From Gammaproteobacteria bacterium (GTDB lineage Bacteria; Pseudomonadota; Gammaproteobacteria; Xanthomonadales; Xanthomonadaceae), in contig JAAZHF010000063.1 of assembly GCA_012510865.1 (NCBI GenBank), forward strand, positions 1 to 9,972: a stretch of 9,972 bases of DNA, written 5' to 3'. Within the stretch, counting starts at the first letter, position 1. Each line of letters begins with the position of its first letter. Of this stretch, positions 5,375-9,972 are shown piece by piece. Below the pieces are notes generated by a model, which worked only from the letters and a program-made list of their open reading frames with translations, was not told where the DNA came from and made no database searches. The translations under genes were made by a program, and so were the position numbers.

Positions 5375-5749
5375 ATGGCGCCGCCCGCCGCCCGTTCCCG
5401 ACCCGCGTCGCCGCGCCTGCTGGCCGCGGCCGGTGCGATCCTGGCCGCGGCCGCGGTGGCGCTCGCCGCCCATGCCTCGCACGTGGCGGCGCCGGTGGCC
5501 GGCGCGCGGCTCGGCCTGGCCTCGGCCTTCGCCTTCGGCCACGGGCTTGCGCTGGCTGCGCTGGCGCCGCGGGCGATGCCGGGACTGGCGACGGCGTCGC
5601 TGTGGGCGCTCCTCGCCGGCGTGCTGCTGTTCGCGGGCTCCTTGGCGGGGGCCCATTTCGCGGGCCTTCCGACCCGCCTTGCCCCGTTCGGGGGCGTGCT
5701 GCTGATCGCGGGCTGGCTGGCCTACGCGGCGGCGGCGCTGAGGACCTGA
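5375..5749 (+). CDS. DUF423-family small membrane protein
   Basis: A 124-residue, strongly hydrophobic protein with four predicted membrane helices (about 14-34, 43-64, 71-93 and 101-121). The second half carries the DUF423 pattern: GVLLFAGSL (82-90), then a glycine/proline turn TRLAPFGGVLLIAGWLAYAA (100-119). The first half has the family's LLAAAGAILAAAAVALAAHA and a GHGLALAAL segment where relatives have a conserved histidine. Length matches the family. The function of DUF423 proteins (E. coli YgdD type) is not known to me. I start at the ATG at 5375; GGAG at 5358-5361 is 13 nt away, longer than usual. An upstream in-frame start at 5339 lies inside the hairpin and lacks similarity. It is followed after 4 bp by the glycosylase gene, so they are likely co-transcribed. 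The repeated Ala/Gly/Leu composition makes family assignment less certain than for its neighbours. Confidence 0.8.
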   Translation: MAPPAARSRPASPRLLAAAGAILAAAAVALAAHASHVAAPVAGARLGLASAFAFGHGLALAALAPRAMPGLATASLWALLAGVLLFAGSLAGAHFAGLPTRLAPFGGVLLIAGWLAYAAAALRT

Positions 5750-5753
5750 GGCG

Positions 5754-6428
5754 ATGCCGCGGTACCGCCGTGGCTACGACACCGCCGAGGCCGAGGCCTG
5801 GCTGGCCCGTCGTGACCGGAAGCTCGCGGCATGGATGCGACGGCTGGGGCCGATCGGGCCCGACCCACGCTGGCGCGTCCGCTTCGACCCGGTGGATGCG
5901 CTGGCACGGGCCATCCTCTACCAGCAGCTCAGCGGCAAGGCCGCTGCCACGATCGTGTCGCGGGTCGAGGCCGCGATCGGGGCCGGCCGCTTCCACTGCG
6001 ACACGCTTTCCCGGGTCGACGACGCGACCCTGCGCGCCTGCGGGGTCTCCGGCAACAAGACGCTGGCGCTGCGCGACCTCGCGGCGCGCGAGCAGGCGGG
6101 GGAGATCCCGGACCTGCGGCGGATGTCGACCATGGACGCCGACGCCATCATCGCCGCCCTGGTGCCGGTCCGCGGCATCGGCCGCTGGACCGTGGAGATG
6201 ATGCTGATGTTCCGGCTCGGGCGGCCGGACGTGCTGCCGGTCGACGACCTCGGGGTGCGCAAGGGCGCGCAGCTGGTGGATGGCTCCGCGGAAATGCCCA
6301 GGCCCCGCGAGCTGGCCGTGCGCGGCGAACGCTGGGGTCCGTTTCGGACGCACGCGGCGCTCCATCTATGGCGGATCGCCGACGCCGCGGCCGGGGAGCG
6401 GGCGGCGGCGAAGCGTTCGCAGGACTGA
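5754..6428 (+). CDS. DNA-3-methyladenine glycosylase II-type HhH-GPD enzyme (AlkA/Mag1-like)
   Basis: A 224-residue base-excision repair enzyme predicted to cut alkylated purines such as 3-methyladenine from DNA. An HhH-GPD fold is visible from about residue 45: FDPVDALARAILYQQLSGKA (44-63), then VSGNKTLALRDLA, the helix-hairpin-helix LVPVRGIGRWTVEMMLM (136-152), and PDVLPVDDLGVRKG (158-171), where the second aspartate, Asp165, aligns with the catalytic Asp238 of E. coli AlkA. Near the C-terminus RWGPFRTHAALHLWR (193-207) matches the AlkA region RWKPWRSYALLHIW. It lacks the N-terminal TBP-like domain of E. coli AlkA, so it is closer to the short Mag1-type group, and I give no symbol. The ATG at 5754 has AGGA 9 nt upstream. 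It lies 4 bp behind the DUF423 gene and converges on mfd. No ada regulator is seen nearby. Confidence 0.93.
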   Translation: MPRYRRGYDTAEAEAWLARRDRKLAAWMRRLGPIGPDPRWRVRFDPVDALARAILYQQLSGKAAATIVSRVEAAIGAGRFHCDTLSRVDDATLRACGVSGNKTLALRDLAAREQAGEIPDLRRMSTMDADAIIAALVPVRGIGRWTVEMMLMFRLGRPDVLPVDDLGVRKGAQLVDGSAEMPRPRELAVRGERWGPFRTHAALHLWRIADAAAGERAAAKRSQD

Positions 6429-6430
6429 CC

Positions 6431-6445
6431 GCGCGCCGGCCGCGC
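6431..6445. terminator. Possible bidirectional GC hairpin between the convergent glycosylase and mfd genes
   Basis: The arms 6431-6435 (GCGCG) and 6441-6445 (CGCGC) pair around a 5-nt loop within the 23-bp gap between the two stop codons. The stem is short and no T-run flanks it on either strand, so it is at best a weak two-way terminator. Confidence 0.25.
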
Positions 6446-6451
6446 CCGCGG

Positions 6452-9400
6452 TCAGCCGGCGCCGGGCGCGAGCAGGGCCAGCAGGCCGCGCGCCGCCTGC
6501 AGCCGCGCGGCCGGGCCGGGCAGCTCCAGGGTGAGCCGGAGCGTGTCGGGCCCGTCCATGCGATAGGACCCGGGCTGGCCCTGGACCAGGCGGATGACCG
6601 CCATCGGGTCGACCGACGGCTTCTCGACGAACTTCACCCGTCCGCCGCTGGCGCCGATGTCGATCCTGGCGATGCCCAGCGCCGTGGCCTGGAGCTTGAG
6701 CTCGGCGGTGGCGAACAGCAGCCGCGTCGCGTCCGGCAGCAGGCCGAAGCGGTCGATCATCTCCACCTGCAGCTCGCGCAGCGCCGCGGCGTCGCGCGCC
6801 GAGCTGATGCGCTTGTAGAGCGTCAGGCGCGTGTGCACGTCGGGCAGGTAGTCCTCCGGGATCAGGGCCGGGGCGTGCAGCTCGACCTCGGCGCCGCGTG
6901 CCGCGGTGCCGTCGACGTCGGGCAGCTCGCCGCGCTTGATCGAACGCACCGCGCGCTCCAGCAGCTCGGTGTAGAGGCTGAAGCCGACCTCGGCCATCTG
7001 TCCGCTCTGGTCCTCGCCGAGCAGCTCGCCGGCGCCGCGGATCTCGAGGTCGTGGGTGGCGAGCATGAAGCCCGCCCCGAGCTCGTCCATGGAGGCGATG
7101 GCGTCGAGTCGCTTGCGGGCATCGGCGGTGATCGATCGCTTGTCGGGGACCACCAGGTAGGCGTAGGACCGGTGGTGCGAGCGGCCCACGCGCCCGCGAA
7201 GCTGGTGCAGCTGGGCCAGGCCGAAGCGGTCGGCGCGGTTGATGATGATCGTGTTCGCGTTCGGGATGTCGATGCCCGACTCGATGATGGTCGAGGCCAG
7301 CAGGACGTTGTAGCGCTGCTTCTGGAAGTCGAGCATGACCCGCTCCAGCTCGCGCTCGGGCATCTGCCCGTGGGCCACGCCGATGCGGGCGTCGGGCACC
7401 AGCTCCTGCAGCTGGCGCTGCATGCGGCCGATGCTCTCGACGTCGTTGTGCAGGAAGTACAGCTGGCCGCCGCGCGCGAGCTCGCGGTCGAAGGCCTCGC
7501 GCAGCTGCTCGTCGTCCCAGGGCACGACGAAGGTCTGCACCGCGAGCCGGTTGGCCGGGGCGGTGGCGATGATCGACAGGTCGCGCAGGCCGGCCATGGC
7601 CATGTTGAGCGTGCGCGGGATCGGGGTGGCGGTGAGGGTGAGCAGGTGCACGTTGGCGCGCAGCGCCTTCAGCGCTTCCTTCTGGCGCACGCCGAAGCGC
7701 TGCTCCTCGTCCACGATCACCAGGCCCAGGTCCTTGAAGCGCACGTCCTTCTGCAGCAGGCGGTGGGTGCCGATGATCACGTCGATGCCGCCCTCGGCGA
7801 CCCGCTCCAGCTCGGCCCGGATCTCCTTCGGGGTCTTGAAGCGCGAGAGCACCTCGACCCGGATCGGCCAGTCGGCGAAGCGGTCCCGGAAGCTGGCGTA
7901 GTGCTGTTCGGCGAGCAGGGTGGTCGGTACGAGCACCGCCACCTGCTTGCCCGCCGAGGCCGCGGCGAAGGCGGCGCGCACGGCGACCTCGGTCTTGCCG
8001 AAGCCGACATCGCCGCAGACCACGCGGTCCATGGGCTGCGAGGACTGCAGGTCGCGCAGCACCGCCTCGATCGCGGCGTGCTGGTCGGGCGTCTCCTCGA
8101 AGGGGAAGGTCGCGGCGAAGGGTTCGTAGAGGGCGCGGTCCAGGTCGATCGCGAGCCCGGCCCGCGCCTGCCGCCGGGCCTGGATCTCCAGCAGCTCCGC
8201 GGCCACGTCGCGGACCTTCTCGGCCGCCTTGCGCTTGGCCTTCGTCCACTGTTCGCCGCCGAGCGAATGCAGCGGGGCGGTCTCCGGGGAGGCGCCGGAG
8301 TAGCGGCTGATCAGGTGCAGCTGCGCGACCGGAACGTACAGGCGGTCGCCCTTGGCGTACTCGATCTCGAGGTACTCGGCGGGCATGCCGCCGGCCTCGA
8401 GCGTCACCAGCCCGCGGTAGCGGCCGACGCCGTGGTCCTCGTGGACGATCGGCGAGCCCTCGGTCAGCTCGCCCAGGTCGCGGATGATCGCGTCGGGCTC
8501 GCGGCCGGCGCGCCGGCGCCGGCGCGGCGCCGCGGCACGCTCCGGGAACAGCTGGCGCTCGGTGAGGACCACGAGCGCCTCGGGACCCGCGACGCCCGGG
8601 TCGAGCGCGAACCCGTTCTCCAGCGGCGCCACGGCGATCGCGAAGCGGGCGTCGCCGCCGGCGAACTCCGGGAATCCGGGCAGCACCTGCGGGTGCAGGG
8701 CGGCCGCGTCGAAAACCTCGAGCAGGGCCTCGCGGCGGCCCGGGCTGTCGGCCGAGACCAGGACGCGCCCCGGGTAGCTGCCGAGGAAGTCGCGCAGCGG
8801 CGCCGCGGTCGCGTCGTGGCGCGCGGACACTGGGAGCCCGGGTGCGGGCTGCTCGCCGAGCGCGGCCGCCTCGGCGTGGCGCGGATGGCCGCTGCCGGCG
8901 ACCTCGATCCGCGGCGCCTCGTTGAAGCGCGCGCGCAGCTCGTCGGGCATCAGCCACAGCGTCTCCGGCGCGAGCACCGGGTGCTCGATGTCGTGGCGGC
9001 GCTGTTCGTGGCGCTGCACCGCCTGGGCCCAGAAGTGGTCGGCGGCCGCGGGGGCACCGTCGTCGACCAGGGGCAGCGCGTTCGCGCCGAGGTAGTCGAA
9101 CAGGGTCGCGGTCCGGCCACCGAAGAACAGCGGCAGGTAGTACTCGATGCCGGCCGGCGCCGCGCCCGCCTTCAGGTCCTGGAACAGCGCGCTGCGCCGG
9201 GTGTCGATGTCGAACCGTTCGCGGAGCTCTTCCGGCGCCGCCTCGCGCGAGGCCTCGTCCAGCGGCACTTCGCGGCCCGGCATCAGCTGCACGGCCTCCA
9301 CGCGCTCCAGCGAGCGCTGGCTCTCGGGGTCGAAGATGCGGATCGTGTCGATCGCATCATCCAGCAGCTCGAGCCGGAACGGCGCCGCCTCGCCCATCGG

Positions 9401-9961
9401 GTACACGTCCAGCAGGGCGCCGCGGACGGCGAAGTCGCCCGGGTCGTACACCTGCGGGACGTTGCGGTAGCCGGCGGCCTGGAGCCGGCGCTTCTCGGCG
9501 TCGAGGTCGAGGCGCTCGCCCACCCGCAGGTCGAAGCTGTTGCCGATGACGTAGGACAGCGGCGGCAGCCGCTGCATCAGCGTCTGCACCGGCACCACCA
9601 GCACCCCGCGCTCGAGCGAGGGCAGGCGGCGCAGGGTCGCCAGGCGCTGTGACACGATTTCCGGGTGCGGGCTGAACCGGTCGTAGGGCAGGGTCTCCCA
9701 GTCCGGGAAGGCGAGCACCGGAAGGTCGCCCCCGGCTCCGGCAAGGGTGCCCAGGTCGGCTTCGAGCTGGGTGGCCGCGTGGTTGTCGCGGGCCACCACC
9801 AGCAGCACCCCGCCGTGGGCGCGCGCGGCCGCGGCCACGAACCAGGCCAGGGCCGAGCGCGAGGCGGGCGCGCGCCCCCATGCGCGCGGGCGGCCGGGGC
9901 CGGGCAGCGGGGGAGCGGGGATCGAGGGGCGGGGCGGCTGGGCGGGGATCGGAGCGGTCAT
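6452..9961 (-). CDS. mfd: Transcription-repair coupling factor Mfd
   Basis: Mfd removes RNA polymerase stalled at DNA lesions by ATP-driven translocation and recruits UvrA for nucleotide excision repair. The product is 1169 residues from the ATG at 9961, in the family range (E. coli 1148). Domains in order: UvrB-like N-terminal part (about 30-340, with FPDWETLPYDRFSPHPE and VRGALLDVYPMGE), an Arg-rich linker near 480-487, the polymerase-interacting RID domain (about 495-560, SPIVHEDHGVGRYRG), then translocase domain 1 with Walker A GDVGFGKTE (650-658), DEEQ (751-754) and TLTATPIPRTLNMAM, translocase domain 2 with TIIESGIDIPNANTI and QLRGRVGRSHH, and the C-terminal TRCF domain (about 1015-1115). 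A Pro-rich leader precedes the conserved part. The start is unsure: the frame is open to the window edge, a GTG lies 6 nt upstream at 9967, and no Shine-Dalgarno is visible in the 11 bases before the ATG. Confidence 0.97.
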   Translation of the reverse strand: MTAPIPAQPPRPSIPAPPLPGPGRPRAWGRAPASRSALAWFVAAAARAHGGVLLVVARDNHAATQLEADLGTLAGAGGDLPVLAFPDWETLPYDRFSPHPEIVSQRLATLRRLPSLERGVLVVPVQTLMQRLPPLSYVIGNSFDLRVGERLDLDAEKRRLQAAGYRNVPQVYDPGDFAVRGALLDVYPMGEAAPFRLELLDDAIDTIRIFDPESQRSLERVEAVQLMPGREVPLDEASREAAPEELRERFDIDTRRSALFQDLKAGAAPAGIEYYLPLFFGGRTATLFDYLGANALPLVDDGAPAAADHFWAQAVQRHEQRRHDIEHPVLAPETLWLMPDELRARFNEAPRIEVAGSGHPRHAEAAALGEQPAPGLPVSARHDATAAPLRDFLGSYPGRVLVSADSPGRREALLEVFDAAALHPQVLPGFPEFAGGDARFAIAVAPLENGFALDPGVAGPEALVVLTERQLFPERAAAPRRRRRAGREPDAIIRDLGELTEGSPIVHEDHGVGRYRGLVTLEAGGMPAEYLEIEYAKGDRLYVPVAQLHLISRYSGASPETAPLHSLGGEQWTKAKRKAAEKVRDVAAELLEIQARRQARAGLAIDLDRALYEPFAATFPFEETPDQHAAIEAVLRDLQSSQPMDRVVCGDVGFGKTEVAVRAAFAAASAGKQVAVLVPTTLLAEQHYASFRDRFADWPIRVEVLSRFKTPKEIRAELERVAEGGIDVIIGTHRLLQKDVRFKDLGLVIVDEEQRFGVRQKEALKALRANVHLLTLTATPIPRTLNMAMAGLRDLSIIATAPANRLAVQTFVVPWDDEQLREAFDRELARGGQLYFLHNDVESIGRMQRQLQELVPDARIGVAHGQMPERELERVMLDFQKQRYNVLLASTIIESGIDIPNANTIIINRADRFGLAQLHQLRGRVGRSHHRSYAYLVVPDKRSITADARKRLDAIASMDELGAGFMLATHDLEIRGAGELLGEDQSGQMAEVGFSLYTELLERAVRSIKRGELPDVDGTAARGAEVELHAPALIPEDYLPDVHTRLTLYKRISSARDAAALRELQVEMIDRFGLLPDATRLLFATAELKLQATALGIARIDIGASGGRVKFVEKPSVDPMAVIRLVQGQPGSYRMDGPDTLRLTLELPGPAARLQAARGLLALLAPGAG

Positions 9962-9972
9962 CGGCACGACCA

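Noticed and set aside
4067..5656. A minus-strand open frame opposite the SRPBCC and DUF423 genes.
   Set aside because: No domain is recognisable and it runs through the strong hairpin region; the plus-strand genes have ribosome sites or family similarity.
5831..9652. A very long plus-strand open frame (over 1200 codons) opposite mfd.
   Set aside because: It is the antisense shadow of mfd. At this GC content stop codons are rare in other frames; the translation is rich in low-complexity Arg/Gly/Val/His and shows no domain, while the minus strand encodes an unbroken Mfd.
1..9972. A novel defence, toxin-antitoxin, CRISPR, mobile or secondary-metabolite system.
   Set aside because: All sizeable genes fall into known families of core type. 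There are no direct-repeat arrays, transposase or integrase genes, tRNA-linked ends or composition shifts visible by eye.

Overview
This is a very GC-rich chromosomal window with dense genes and short intergenic gaps. It most likely comes from a gammaproteobacterium of the Xanthomonadaceae/Lysobacteraceae (Lysobacter, Luteimonas or Pseudoxanthomonas-like). That placement is inference from base composition, from MinC, MinD and Mfd sequences of gammaproteobacterial type, and from remembered family resemblance. No RNA gene, insertion sequence, prophage gene or CRISPR array is visible.

Layout. (1) Positions 1-1905, minus strand: a three-gene unit read right to left. It encodes a GNAT acetyltransferase, then minC (start overlapping the acetyltransferase stop as ATGA), then minD (TTG start, cut by the left edge; minE is expected beyond it). 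These genes place the division septum, with an unexpected acetyltransferase in the promoter-proximal position. (2) Positions 1906-2074: divergent control region with a good extended -10 for the min unit, a leader hairpin, and a -10-like box that would make the histidine kinase message leaderless. (3) Positions 2075-3981, plus strand: a DesK-like membrane histidine kinase and a NarL/DesR-like response regulator, overlapping by ATGA. (4) Positions 4124-5293, plus: a membrane-anchored SRPBCC protein with a second GyrI/effector-binding-like domain and an N-terminus resembling a type IV pilin helix. (5) Positions 5375-6428, plus: a small DUF423 membrane protein, then, 4 bp later, a short HhH-GPD DNA-3-methyladenine glycosylase. 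(6) Positions 6452-9961, minus: nearly or fully complete mfd, the transcription-repair coupling factor, converging on the glycosylase gene with only 23 bp between stops.

How they fit together. The left unit serves cell division. The two-component pair probably senses a membrane or envelope state, but no obvious target gene adjoins it. The right side holds two DNA repair genes, an alkyl-base glycosylase and mfd. They converge, so they are not one operon. GC-rich hairpins lie after the response regulator gene, after the SRPBCC gene (two in tandem) and between the convergent repair genes. None has a clear T-run.

I see mostly core genome and no convincing undescribed system. The points most worth a second look are the acetyltransferase coupled to minCD, the pilin-like N-terminus of the SRPBCC protein, and the tandem hairpins at 5295-5351.
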